Positions 13,315-26,761 of a DNA stretch of 64,000 bases are shown piece after piece (positions within the stretch are counted from its first letter, which is position 1; each line of letters opens with the position of its first letter). Both the position numbers and the translations under genes were made by a program. The notes under the pieces were generated by a model, which was given only the letters and a program-made list of their open reading frames with translations, made no database searches and had not been told where the DNA came from. This stretch comes from Diprion similis (lineage: Eukaryota > Arthropoda > Insecta > Hymenoptera > Diprionidae): assembly GCF_021155765.1 (NCBI RefSeq), contig NC_060117.1, positions 1,586,001 through 1,650,000 on the forward strand, in the 5' to 3' direction.

Positions 13315-16300
13315 ATGTACGTCAAGTCGATGGTAATAGACGGCTTCAAGTCGTACGGAAAGAGAGTCGAGGTAAACGGATTTGACAAGGAATTCAATGC
13401 CATCACCGGCCTCAACGGAAGCGGGAAATCAAACGTGCTTGACGCGATATGCTTCGTACTGGGAATCACAAATCTCTCGCAGGTAATATGAAGTCGAATA
13501 ACAGCCCTTTGATCAATAGCCGAACAATTGGACATAACCTCTCGCCGTTTTCCCTCTTCTTTTCGACTGTGATTTGAAAAGTTGTACGTTACGATTGTTC
13601 GGACAAGGCTGCCAACTTGTCGGCCATTTTTGTCCCTAGATTCAAATAACGTTCCTAATTCAAAATGTAAGTTAAGCTCTCTGTGTTTTAGATTCGAGCA
13701 ACTTCGCTCCAAGATTTGGTCTACAAGTCCGGACAGGCCGGAGTGACCAAAGCCAGCGTTACAATAACGTTTGACAATCGAGATCGCAGTTCGTCGCCAA
13801 TGGGATATGAAGACTATGAGGAGATTACAGTCACCCGGCAGGTTCAGATCGGTGGAAAAAACAAGTACATGATCAACGGATCCACTGTGCAAAACAAGCG
13901 AGCCCACGATATGTTCTGCTCCGTTCAGCTGAATGTTAACAATCCACACTTCTTGATTATGCAAGGAAGAATAACAAAGGTTTTGAACATGAAGCCTGTA
14001 GAGATTCTGTCAATGATTGAGGAGGCAGCTGGCACAAGCTTGTATGAAAATAAAAAGAACATTGCTTTGAAAACTATTGAGAAAAAGGACAGCAAGTTGA
14101 AGGAAATTACAAGCGTAAGTTTAGGTTGTTCTTTTAATTCGTCAATTACGTGCATGAGTGACATTCAATTGGTTGCAGGTCATTAAAGAGGTGCTCGAGC
14201 CGAGACTGCGGAAATTGAAGGATCAGAAGTCGCAGTATTTAGAATTCCAGCGAGTCGAGAGGGAGCTGGATCACTGTCACAGAATTTATATTGCCTGGGA
14301 ATACGTATCCACTTTGGAAAAGATTACCAGCACTGCAGACCAAGTGAACAAGGTCCAAAGTGTCGTCCAGGCAAAGCAAAAGGCTATTGACGACGGGGCA
14401 CAGGAAATCGTGGACATCGATCAGCGAATGGAAGAAATTCATAGGGCTAGGGATGCGGTAATTTACATAGTCATAAAACTAGCTTCGATTGTTTGATTCT
14501 CTATCTTGGATCCCCGTTACTATTGATCTTTAACTTCAGGACAGGGGCAACAAGCTTGAGGAGATCGAAAGCGAGCTGAAGAGCACCGAGAGCCAGGAGC
14601 ATAAGCTTTCGGCAGAGGCGAACAGCACCAAAGAGAGTATCGAGGCAGAGACGAAGCTGGTTGGGCAGCTGAAGACGAACATAAAGGACGACGAGGCAGC
14701 TCTGACGACAAAGGAAAAGGAGTTGGCAAAAGTCGGCGAACTATTCAGGAGCTTGAAGGCACAGTGCGAGGAGGACTCGGCACTGTATCAGGCGGCGCAA
14801 GAGCGATACGAGAAAGTCAGCTCAGGGCTGCTGCTGAGTGAGGATGGAGAAAACGCGACGCTGGAACAACAGCTAATGAACGCAAAGCAGCAAGCGACCA
14901 AGGCGAAAACGGAGATTAAACAATGCCAAATGACACTGAAGCACAGCAAGGAGCAGCTGGCGAAAAAACAGTCGGAGATGGGCAGCACAGAGATCCAGTA
15001 CAAAAAGGACAGTAAAAATCTCGAGGAAATGGAAAAGGAACTGAAAAGCCTTCAAAGTGAGATCGACAAGCTTGACTACAACGAGGCCTCCAGGGAGACG
15101 CTTCAAGAGGAAGTGAAGGTCCTCAGCAGGAACGTGGCGACGCTGCGCTCGCGGAGTGATAATTTTGAAGCACGTCACTCGCAGCTCAGGTTCCAATACC
15201 AGGACCCAGAGCCGAATTTCGATCGAAACTCGGTCAAGGGGCTAGTCTGCAAACTGTTCACGGTAAAAGACTCGGCCGCTGCTACCGCCCTGGAAACCGC
15301 AGCCGGTGGCCGGCTATTCAATGTGGTTGTCGACACAGAGACGACGAGCAAAAAGTTGCTGCAGCGCGGGCAGCTTCAGCAACGAGTGACGATCATTCCT
15401 CTGAACAAGATAAGCGGTCGTGCAATGGACCCGAAGATAGTGAAGCTCGCGGAGTCGGTCGGTGGTAAGGGAAACGTGCAAACAGCTTTGTCGCTGATCG
15501 ACTATCCTCCGGAAGTCGCTAAAGCGATGAACTGGATATTCGGTCAGATATTCGTGTGCAAGGACATGGAGACCGCTCAGAAAGTAACCTTCCACGAACG
15601 CATTATGAAGAAGTGCGTCACCCTCGAAGGCGACGTCTTTGACCCTGCTGGAACGCTCAGCGGCGGCGCTAGTTCAAAAACTGGCTCGTTGTTGCTCCAG
15701 CTTGACGAGCTTAAAACTATCCAGAAAAATCTGAACGAGGACGAGAGATCACTGGCTGAAATTAACCGAAGGTTAACCAGCAGCGCCGATGTCGCGAAGA
15801 AATTCCAGGCCCTCAAGCAGCGGTTCGATCTCAGGAATCACGAGGTCGAATTGGTCCGTCAGAGACTCCAGCAAACTTCGCATCACAAATTGCGACAGGA
15901 GGTTCGTATTTGAGCGCAATTGATCGTAGCGCGGTAAATTCTTATTCTATATGGTTGGCTAAAAGCGTTTTTTCTTCCTTGTCACAGGTCGAGATGCTGA
16001 AGTCGACGATAGAGGAGGCGACGCAAACGCTGGAGACGGCGAAGCGAGTCGAAGCGGATAGCACAAAGCGGGCCAACGACATCGAGGGGCAGTTGAAGGA
16101 CGCGGTCAACATCCGAGAACGCCAATTGAAGGCGGTCGAGATGGAGATGAAGGATATGAAGCAGAAGTCGACCAAGAGCAGAGAGCAGTGGCAGAGGCGA
16201 GAGCAGGAATCGGAAACGCTTAACTTGGAGATAACTGAGCTGAGGAAAGCGATTCAGACTGGGAAAGAACAGCTTGTTGCGGCCGAGGAGAAGCTAGCGA

Positions 16301-17452
16301 AGTTGAAGGAGGCGTCGGTGACGCGAGGCGAGAGTCTTGCCGAAATCAGAGAACACGTTAAGGCGCTTCAGACCAAGATAAAGATGCAGAAAGAGGCGAT
16401 AAACCAGAAGAACAAAGAAATCCAAAAGCTTTTGAACAGGAAAGAGGAAATCGGCAAACAGAAAACCGACTTCGAGCTCGAGATACAAAAATTGAATCAC
16501 GAGATAGCCGCAATTCAGGGTACAGCCAGCGAGAGCGAATCGAGGATCAAAGCGCTGACGAGGAAGTACGATTGGATCGAGAAGGACAAGGCCTACTTTG
16601 GAACTGCGGGTAAGTGGCGTGTTTCCAGTTTACGATTCACTCGAGACACTTTCGACCGGATTTTATTCGGTACATGAAAATTCCAGGTGGCATCTACGAC
16701 TTCAACGCCGACTCGCCGACGGAAATAGGTCGTAGGATATCACAGCTTCAAAAGGAGCACGACAAGCTGAGTAGAAACATAAACACCAGAGCAATGGATT
16801 TGCTGAGCAGGGAAGAGGAGGAGTACAGCAAGCTGATGAAGAAGAAACAGATAGTGGAGAGCGACAAGAAAAAAATACTTGAGGCCATCAACGAACTCGA
16901 CGAAAAGAAGAAGGAGATATTGGTCAAGGCATGCAAACAGGTACGAAAAAAATAAGGATACCACCACAAAAAGCAAGAAAGTACTTTCTTCTTATCTGTT
17001 TCCCTTCTCTCTCGCAGGTCAACAAGGACTTTGGTTCTATATTCAGCACGCTGTTGCCAGGTGCGGACGCGAAGCTGGAGCCGCCGGAAAACAAGACTTA
17101 CCTCGATGGACTCGAGGTGAAAATCGGTTTTTCTGGTATCTGGAAGGAATCGCTGAGCGAGTTGTCGGGCGGTCAGAGGTCGCTGATCGCCTTGTCGCTG
17201 ATCCTGGCGATGCTGCTGTTCAAACCGGCGCCTCTCTACATTCTGGACGAAGTCGACGCTGCGTTAGATTTATCCCACACCCAGAATATCGGCAGCATGC
17301 TCAAGCGGCATTTCACTCAGTCACAGTTCATAATCGTCTCGTTGAAGGACGGCATGTTCAACAACGCGAATGTCCTTTTCAGGACGAAATTCATCGACGG
17401 TTTTTCAGCCGTCGTAAGAACTGCGAGCACTTCCGCGGCCCGCAAGAACTAG
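13315..17452 (+). CDS. SMC2: Structural maintenance of chromosomes protein 2 (condensin core ATPase)
   Basis: Seven exons close in frame to 1180 residues, against about 1200 in vertebrates: 13315-13482, 13692-14114, 14179-14457, 14540-15901, 15988-16609, 16687-16940, 17018-17452. SMC2 pairs with SMC4 in condensin and drives mitotic chromosome compaction by ATP-dependent loop extrusion. The N-terminal head carries Walker A (GLNGSGKS, residues 32-39). Long coiled-coil arms flank a hinge at roughly 515-640. The C-terminal head has the ABC signature LSGGQ (1085-1089) and Walker [10 protein letters not shown] (1109-1117). The N-terminal motif ITNLSQ followed by [12 protein letters not shown], split across exons 1 and 2, distinguishes SMC2 from SMC1, 3 and 4. 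The start is the first ATG before the conserved strand. All introns are short (64-209 bp). No break or missing key residue is seen. Confidence 0.97.
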
Positions 17453-20400
17453 GAGATATCCGGTTCGTGGCTCGAGGTAGTAATTTCGTTTCCATTTGCC
17501 CGCATTTTGCTAATATTGACTATTCATTAGCTTTTCTTTCAACTTATAAAATTATCCATCGATTATTTTTTAAGCCTTTTTACCAGTCAGTCGTGAAATT
17601 TTGAAAACCATTTTAATCACTAGTATCTGTTTGTTTACAGAAAAAAAGTAGGCAGTGCGTGTTCCTAGCGAAGTAATCGCACTACTGCCAAGTTTTTCTT
17701 CTTCTTTCTAATACTTTCTTGTCTTATTCTTACGTGAAAATTCATTTTAATCTGTAATATATTATGGAAGAGTAAGTGATTTGGAAGAAAAATTGTTATA
17801 TCTAGATATACGAGATAAATGTAGATAATTTTAAAGAGAAACATAGAACCTGTGATGTTTGCATAAATATACTTTTTCTACCGTTCATCAGAGTATCGAC
17901 TTGGATTTTTTTCAAAAACTTCTTTTTATTTATCTTCCATTTCTTATATCCTTTTTATCGAGCTCATATGTATAATTAATACTAATTTACACCGATACAT
18001 GCTTTAAAAGTAGTCTGATTTACGTAGAGTAACAAATTTTCGACACGGATAAGGAAAGTTCGGTGAATATCGACGAACCGTTTCGAGTAAAAAAGAAACA
18101 ACAAAAGTGGAAAGGAAACTTTGTACTAAAGTAAAGACACAAATTTCTAGACATATTTTATACAGTGATATTCCAAAATACTGACGACACGTCGAATTAA
18201 TTGTTTCAAAAACCGTTCGCAAATTTTACAACTTGTAGCATAAAACCGTATTAGTCAGATCGTCTCAGGCCAGCAACGCGATCGGTAATAACCGTGATAG
18301 CGGGAAGTTGACCTAAAAATATAATTCATTTTGTATTCGATAATTGTAAATTCGTGTATTTTCAAGAATTCAACACGGAGTAAAACCGGCGAACCGTTTC
18401 GCGCTCTTAAACAACAGGATGCGTGATAAAGTTTTTCCATCATTGTCAATATTTGACTTTTGACTAGACAACTTTTATTTATCTAAAAATAATAAACAAA
18501 TTGTATAAAAGAAAATTTTAAACTTGTCGATTGCCGTATATCATTTCTTTACACGTATGTAGGTATTCAGTGGTGAAAAAGTAATACAAACTTCTGTTTA
18601 CACGGTGTGAACAACGCGTGATTTCATTTGCAAACAATTGGCACTTGCGGATTTCGCGCATACACGTACAATAAGTACACACGTTGTATACATATAATAT
18701 TATTACACCTACACGATTTGCGTGTGGTACCTACGTCATCCTGTTCGCAAAGCTCTCACCGCAATTCATCTAGTTGCCACCTACGTGTGCAAGGAACCGA
18801 CAGTTAGAGAGGCCAAAAGATATCGTTAAATACTCGATTCGAATAAGCAGGCGTGGAGTCGAATTTACTAATGACTTTATTTAATAATAATTATTAATCC
18901 AAAGAAAAATACTATTAAAATTTGAATACATTTCTTTCTAATCTAAAGTCCTTTTCCGTTTTTTTTTTTTCAAACCATATGAAAGTACTGTAATTAATTA
19001 TATGTACAATATATGTATACAACTGTATAATGTTAGTACTATCCTGTCATACTGTTATATTCCTGTAAGTATCGATCTTAGAAGTATTTAGATCAGAAAC
19101 GGAAGTACGCGGCTTCGGTTTCCCGCTAAAACCATAGCCAGTCAAAAATGAAATAAGAAAATTGGGCAACCGAGACGCTTTGCGTAATTATACGTGATGT
19201 ATGATACACCCAGGATATGGAGAAATCAGTGGCTAATTGCCGAAACGGAAAAACCTAGGTGGTCACCACTGATTCACACGTATAACAATTGGATCCGTAC
19301 TTAAACGATTCGATTACACAATGCGCAAAATGATTATTGAAATTTCGCACAATACTAGGACGTGAATTTTGTTACGCTAAAATTTGTGAAGTTTTTTCTT
19401 CTTCAATTACATGTATAACAGTACGTTAGTTTAATGTAAACGGAAAATATTTCATCGAAGAGATTATAAAATAAAGAAAGGAAGAAAAAGTTTCTCGGGA
19501 CGAAAGAAAACGTACCTACGGGAGAAAGAGAAGAGAAAAAGTGTTTTAGAAAACTTTCTCTGTGACCAAATTTCTATAAATCGTCTAACTCCGAACTTGA
19601 CGTACCTCTACTATTTCCAGTGTAATAATATGATACGAGAAGTGAAGTCTGAAGAGAAAGAAACTACTGCTGAGTATGTGATTTCATTTCAATGATAAGA
19701 ATGCAAAGAAATGTTATTGAAATAGATTTATTATGCCTAATATTTAACTATTTTAAAAGCGATATAAATATTTTTGAAAAACTTTCTTATTTTTAAGAAA
19801 AATTAATAAAGCAAAGTACAATGAATAGTTTTGTTATAATAATTCTTAACATATAAGATTACGGCGCAGCAAATTGTATTTCGGTTCGGATAATCATGAA
19901 TCGATCAGCAGACATCTGCAGACAAGCAATTTAATTCATCGATCAGAACGGTGGCTGTTTTGGTTTACTTAATTTTCTTTCAACTCGTTAAATTTCAAAT
20001 TCCACGGCCCCTCTCGCGCCTCAGCCTCGCCGGTTTCGATCCTCCTTTTCAGCTCCATACCGCGCGACACTTTCTACATACATTGACGCACACATGATTC
20101 CGAGGCCATCCACCTCGGTATCTACTACGGTGTACCGGTCATAATGCGTGCCTAAAATTTCAAAGGTTGCAGAGAAAAAATGTAATGTAGATTCTACGTC
20201 TGCTATGATGAAAATATGGTCAGCATTTTTTTCCAGTCAAATCTACGTCAACTCTTAACTTTTCAAAGATATTGAAGGAACTAAACTTTCGGAATACGAG
20301 TGTGTTTTGATTTATTACGGTTTACTGAATTTCAGACAATTCCAAAACCGCGAAATAACGGTTTTACCACGGTATGATAATCGTTACGATAACGTTACCA

Positions 20401-20968
20401 ACTTCAATATGAAGTACAAATTCTGAAATAGAAATGGTCAAAATTTTTCCTAATTCAATCAACACATCACAGATTTTTTCTATAAGCCGATGAGAATTTT
20501 TATTACGACTACCTACAGTGAAGAAGAAGATTTTTCGATTTCTACCCATTCAAATTTCGAACAATACCGCAACCGCAATGACACGGCCCTCTGCAATCGT
20601 TTGCGCAGGTATGCGCGTACCTATAAACGGACTGCGGAGAAATAGGTATATGGACGAATCCGCAAACTCGAGTAGGAGATACATCCTGCCTATGAATGTG
20701 TGCGAGTGCGGAGGCCGCAATGACAGCGGCGTAAAATACACTTTGTGAAAAGAGTGGCGGTGGTAGGTCACCGTTATCCTACCTACATAATACGTACCGC
20801 ATTTGCAAACGTCCGGGTTTCACAGGTAACGAATTTAACGCTATACGTACATACGTGCAATAACGTACATGCATACATACATACATACATACATACATAC
20901 ATACACACGAGCGGTATATGATGATCGCGACGCAAAACAAGCGTCATCATCGCTACCCGCCTTTCCTG
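17453..20968. other. Intergenic, AT-rich, no gene recognised
   Basis: Contains the presumed SMC2 3' untranslated region at the left. Beyond that there are only short open frames without family resemblance, short A/T runs and no convincing RNA gene. It begins a roughly 9-kb gap that may hold untranslated 5' exons of the mosaic protein gene starting at 26762. Confidence 0.5.
20869..20908. repeat. (ATAC)n microsatellite
   Basis: About eight head-to-tail ATAC units next to the foldback element that starts at 20969. Confidence 0.9.
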
Positions 20969-21263
20969 CGATATACCGTGTGTTCATGAGGAAAGTGCGC
21001 ACCTTATGCGCGTGCGTCAAGTTGTTCGAATTTTATTGGCCGATAGTTACCGGCTGATCAGAAGTTACCGACAGTTACCGACAGTTACCGACTTCCAGAA
21101 AATGTCCCTAGGAGCCGACCGTTAGCTGGGGACATTTTCTGCCACGCGTGATTGGTATGCCGTCGATTATTGAATCAGACGGTAGCTGTTGACCAATAAA
21201 ATTCGAACGATTTAACGCACGCGCATAAGGTGCGCACTTTTCTCATAGACACACGGTATATCG
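20969..21263. mobile_element. Foldback / MITE-like element
   Basis: The left arm 20969-21041 is the reverse complement of 21191-21263 with only a handful of mismatches over 73 bp. Weaker complementarity continues inward to about 21060 and 21172. The interior has two to three tandem copies of a 10-11-bp ACAGTTACCG unit (about 21063-21091) and a second small inverted pair, AGAAAATGTCCC near 21098 against GGGACATTTTCT near 21129. No protein is encoded. Clear flanking target duplications were not found, so assignment to a superfamily is open. Confidence 0.8.
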
Positions 21264-24200
21264 GACTTCGTCGAGCTAGATTTATTAATTGATAAAATAC
21301 CCCGGATATACGCTCGCGGAGAGCACTCAGAGCCGCTTCGGCACTAACCTACATCCGGTAGATTCCGTAGCCGTGGATGGGAATTCGGGATACGCGTCGT
21401 TGCACGGAACGATCGGCGTCGTGGAATTGCAAACAAACGTTTGTCGGAACCGAGAAAAATTTATTTAACGAGAAATTTATAGTGTATCATCAACAATATT
21501 GATAATGTCCAATTTCCAGTTTAACTTTTTTTTTTTTTGCACTACTTATATGGCCTGTTTAAAATTTTGAAGTATACAATTCGAAACATACTTTATAAAT
21601 GCAAACGAACGATACTGTCTCAAAATTCGATTACTTAGTGCAATATTTATTATCGATAATTTGATGAAAAAATCGGCATTAAACAGAGAGAGAAAGAGCC
21701 AGCGAGTGAAATTAGAAAGACATCTACGAAATTTCGGAAGTGTACTCTTTAGTGGGTGAATAGCCGAAAAATGACTCATAATTAGGTGTACCGGAACCGA
21801 GTGCAGTGTGTCAAGGCGCGTTGAAATCACCGGGACAAGGAAGCTCAGCGACCTAGACCTTCGATCACGGATTTCACGGCGTCTTCTCGCTCCCACCGTG
21901 CAGCTCGGACTTCCCCTCCTTTTCCCGTCGTTTGAAAATCCTTCGATATAGGATTCTTATCAGCGATACTCTCTCTCTCTCTATCTATTTCTCTTTCTCC
22001 GAAGAGAGATGTGAAAAATGTGAAAACAGATAAAAAGTCCGGGACGATTATCGTCGTGAGGAATTTGAAAATCGGAATAGAAATTGGGGGAAAAAATGTT
22101 GAAAAAACGATACCAAAAACAAACGAAACATCAGAGGTACGATAATTTCGACGTGGGACGGCGCGCGATGCAGGTGAAGAACCTGCCTCAGAAAAAGAGA
22201 AATAAAGAGAGAAGGAGAGAAAAAGGGGGGAGGCGCCGCGTCACGAACGGTCGAATGTCGGTCACTGGGCCTCGACGAAGAAACGCCTTCAGGCGTTTCG
22301 GAATGCCGTCGCCTGCATGAGAGCGGGTTCAACCGCCAAGACTGGAACCCGTTCTTCGTCCAACTGAACGCAACCAACGGACTGACTCTCCTCGCCTGGT
22401 CTGCTGCAGCAGAGATTTGTTCGACATGTTTGAAATCAGATCAGTTTTGCCATTTCTGGCCGAGTGTATGAGCTGTTCGAAAGAGGATGAAAATCGCATG
22501 TCGCCTAGATGTTATTAAATTTGTACAACTGTAATTATAATGTACGCGTGGAAACGTTGCGAAGTATTTTAGAAATTACTAGGATATTATTTTCTGTCAA
22601 ACTCTCACTGCATAATGTCAGGAGACATGAAATCAAAGCTGGTATTAATGTTTCAATATCACCTGGCGATAGACAATGTAGCTTCGGTTGCCTAACGATA
22701 GGCGTCGGGCGATTTCATTCACAGAAAACTGCACCCTGCAAATTATTTAGTGTTAAGAAACGGATACTCGAATATAGTTAAATAAATGTTTCGTTATTGC
22801 TATCAAATTTTAGTCCAGTTAAATACGATTTGTTAACTGGTAACAAATTTCTATCGATCATTTTATTTGGTTCAAATGATATTTGATAATAATAACGAAA
22901 CAATTATTTCACCATATCCAAATATACGTTTGCATTTTGTTAATTTGTGAAACAATTAAACTTTTTTCTCAGTGCGCCAACTTCTGGCTTGATTAAAAAA
23001 AGTATCGGGAAAGCTTATCCGAGCTCAGGGCCCTGAGAGCGGGAAGTTACGGAGAGCCTAGAGCGTGATAAGTCCTCTTAGCAATTGTTACTTTTACCTA
23101 ATCCAGGTTAAGCCCATAGTCGAGCCGATTCATCGCCGTAACCTTCACCCCGATAGTCTCGAGTTTCGGAGAAGAAACTTCCAACGAATGGGGTGAACTG
23201 ATCTATAGATCCTGGACGCGATGGTCATTCACGGATCCACGGGGCCGATTCCTCCAGGATCAGCGGTTCACCGCTCTCATCTTTTCCCCTCAACGATAAA
23301 GTGAGAGAAAAAGAGAGAGAGAAGAGAGAGAGGCTGGAAAACGAGAAGAAAAAAGTTAGGAAGAAGGGGGTCATCGTATCGCATGCAGTGGGGATGGACT
23401 CTTGGCTCTTAAAGCAACTCAACTAGCATCGGCTTTTGAACGGGACGCTCGACGTTTCAGTCTGACTTTGTGCACCGGACAATAAACATTGTGTGTGCGT
23501 ATTCAAAACGATTCGATCGAACCGCGTTCTTTGTCTCACGTTGATTAGGTATACGCTCAATTTTTCCCTTAGACATATTTCTTTCGTTATAAATTAATAA
23601 TAGTAATAATTCTACGATATAAATCGTTGTGTGAAACCAAAGAACGATTTTTCACTTCTTATATATTTTTTCTTACTTACCTTGATCGATCAAAAAATCA
23701 AGGAATAATAATCGAGATTAACCGAAAAATTTTGAAAGAAAAGAAAAGTTTATATTTTTCATTTTACAATCGAATAACAATTACTGTAAATAGTAATAAC
23801 CGTAGTAATAATATAATAAAAATTACGAAAAAAACACCGTCTACGATCATTCGCATAAAAATACGAACTTGATAAAAGTAAATAAGAAGAAACAAATTGA
23901 CTGCGAGATTAATAATTCATCAATTTTTTTTCTGTGTCTTCGTGCGTTTTTTTTTGGATTATCCAAATTAAGGTGAGTAACACTTGAATTTTTGATTTTT
24001 TAAACAACACCATTCGTAACTATTATCACATTAAAAAAAAAAAAAAAATTTCCATTTCGCGACCCTGGATAACAAAATACATCCTGATATTATAAACAGT
24101 TAACGATATCGACGGGTTAAACAGATCGGAACTGTAGCCTAGATTTAAACTCTTGACACCGATTTCTGCGCTGTGCGCAGCATCAACGTGCAGAAACGGG

Positions 24201-25241
24201 TTTGTTCGTATTATATAAGTAATTAACATTCACGACTAATGCGCTATCAACATACCATCAACATCATCATCATAATTATCATTGTTGAAACAAGTTTTCT
24301 CGCAAAGTGCGAATAATTATATACTCATCGTTACCGTTCCCTCAATTTCCCCATAAACTTTTCCCATCGAATTTCATTATTATTATTATTATTATTATTA
24401 CTGTTATCATTAAAATGATGATGATTCACAAACTGCTAGGATTTATCTGCACGAAACTGTGTTAATATGACAGTAACGGTGAGATGCATGCAGAGATAAG
24501 AGAACAAGAGCGACGGTAATTAAATCGCCGCGTTCCAAATTCAAATATCGTACGTTTCGCGTCAATTGACCTATTTAAAATCACGTTGTTTTTCCACTTT
24601 TTTCAAATCGAGAGATGCAGAAAAAATTTTTTTTGGAAAGGAAAGAAAGGTAGATGGAACCACGCATGATTATGGATCGAAATTCTACAGTTTGCGCATT
24701 GTAAGAATGGGAAAATTTGAAATAAGGAGCCGGTTTGCGACGGGGAGAAGAGAGAAACGATTTCTAAAATTTCTACATACGTTGAATGTGTATATACTTA
24801 TGAACCCGATGAACGGCGTAGTTAGAAATTATTATTCCATCGTGAAAGAAGCGTGTTATTATGCGAGTAAAAGCTTTGCGCTGCACGTGCAGTGGATGGA
24901 TGGATAGATGGAAAGTGTGTTTATGCAAAATTTCGTTTAAACTAAGCCTGTAAAACAATAATTAACTATCGTGTGCGTCTACTGCTTTTAATTAAGGGTA
25001 TAAATAACACCCGTAAGTGAATATCAATTTACGGATCGATCGTGTTTCCTCTTATAGTTAACACTGAAGCCGCACCGATGCTGTCCGCAATTCGAGACGT
25101 CAAAGTTCGTAAACATAGGGAACCTCTTTGTCAGCGTTGAAAAATAAAAAAGAATGAGAAAACGTACAACGCAAATAAACGGATTTAAATGCAACAGAGG
25201 GAAAATAATTTGTTGCGATTCACGCTTACCGTGGTCTAGTA
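21264..25241. other. Intergenic, with locally GC-richer segments
   Basis: No coding gene recognised. Segments around 22140-22400 and 23020-23480 are richer in G and C than the surroundings, with CpG-containing stretches, and could be promoter or untranslated first exon of the downstream mosaic protein gene; this is inference only. A perfect 8-bp stem with 4-nt loop lies at 22280-22299. An (ATT)n run lies near 24374-24401. Confidence 0.4.
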
Positions 25242-25245
25242 TTAA

Positions 25246-25705
25246 GGGTATGAAGTACTTCCACCTTTACCGACCGAGCACTCTCACCTTCTTCTTCCTA
25301 CGTTATATAAACAAATGAACGAAACGGGTTCAAATTTCAACGGTGCATCGCTCTTTTGTAGCGGGATTTTGGAAAGTTAGTCACACCTCCAAAATCGGGC
25401 ATCTTTTATTTACGAAATCAGTGTAATTTTAATTCTCGTCTAGCGACCTCAATATTGCATGAAAACAGTCTCACGATCGCTCATTTTAGTTCTCATTCTT
25501 TCCGGAATTTCGCAAAGCATCTCAACTATGCACTTTTTGCTCCTGAAATGTGAGAAATATGGGAATAGTAACGTGTGTAAAAAAACAACAAATTTTTATG
25601 ACGATTGTTTCGAAATTTGAACCCCTTCCGTTCATTTCTTAATCTAATACAGGAGGAAAAGGAGCAAGTTTGCTCGGTCGGTAAAAGTAGTAATACTACA
25701 TACCC
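25246..25705. mobile_element. TTAA-flanked MITE-like element with long inverted repeats
   Basis: Terminal inverted repeats begin GGGTATG and include TTTACCGACCGAGCA on the left (25246-25280), matched in reverse complement at 25671-25705. TTAA lies directly outside both ends (25242-25245 and 25706-25709). Inverted similarity continues inward: GGGTTCAAATTTC near 25327 against GAAATTTGAACCCC near 25611. The 460-bp element has no reading frame of note. TTAA target duplication is typical of piggyBac-related elements, so a non-autonomous piggyBac-like MITE is possible; no transposase is present to confirm it. Confidence 0.75.
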
Positions 25706-25709
25706 TTAA

Positions 25710-26723
25710 ACAGAAGAACTGATAGAAACCAACGAGTGTAAATTATCACCTTCGCACATAGAACGGCGACAAAAAAGATTGCAGTACTAATCGGGAAGTT
25801 ATTTAGTCTGCAGGAAAATTAACGAATGTCGTATTCTCTCAAATTCTCCCTGCACAAAATTTTGATACAGGCATCAAGATACGCTTGAATTTTTGCGTCA
25901 CTTTTAATAAGCTAACAATCGCGACGGGAAATAAAAAGAAAGTGCCGAATGACTGTACGGACAACGATGCATAGCAGTAGGCGGTGAAGGAAGTTCGTGT
26001 ATAACTAATTGCAGCCAGGTGACGCGTACATCCCATATATTGCCTGTGCATACGACGTGGGATACATCGGATATGTACATATAGAAATGCGTGTTAAAGT
26101 CTGTAGCTGTTGCATGGCGAGTACGACAATAGAAAGTTCTCGCATGGTACGGAGAGACACGTCGCAACGGCGACCCGGAAGGAACTACAAATTACGAATA
26201 TTGACCCACATCCGGTGTCCGAGAGTACGCAACGCTGCTGCCAGCGCATCTGTAGATCCGATGAAAATAATTACGCAGAGACTCGTCGTGCAAACAGGAA
26301 ATCCTGCAATTCATGAATATTTGGACAATGTCAAAAGAGTGAGAAACAGACGGTTTTTCATAGTCAACGATCCTAATTCTCGGCTGGTTTCTTTCGGCCG
26401 GCACGACGTCATCCTGACGCGAGGCGATATTGGCGTCATAAATAATGCAACAGCTTTCAAAATATGATTTCCATTAATATAAACGGGGCTTAGCCTCGAT
26501 CCGAATCCACATCCTCGACTCCTTTAATATACTCGTTGTATGAAACGCCTTGTGCAGACTTCTTTGACGGATGTAGGCGGAGGTTTGAGTCATTAAAAAA
26601 TTTGAAATAGGCGATGCTTTTACCTTCGGAAGATATCGATTGAGGCAACCCGTTGGGTGAAAGCAAACGATTAAAAAAAAGACACAAGTTCCTAACGATG
26701 AAATGTGTTTCCTCTTCTTTCAG
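25710..26723. other. Intergenic ending in a splice-acceptor-like site
   Basis: The longest frame here (26009-26467) resembles nothing I know. The right end has a pyrimidine-rich tract and CAG at 26721-26723, about 38 bases before the start codon of the mosaic protein. This suggests a 5' untranslated intron and a further upstream non-coding exon. Confidence 0.45.
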
Positions 26724-26761
26724 AATAGTGAGGTATTAAAAATCCGCTTGATGTGTTGAGG

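Noticed and set aside
13209-13964. Minus-strand open frame of 251 codons
   Set aside because: Lies antisense over SMC2 exons 1-2 and an intron; SMC2 is unambiguous.
26009-26467. Open frame of 152 codons in the gene desert
   Set aside because: Longest frame of the gap, but no recognisable motif or splice partner; antisense frames of similar length exist.
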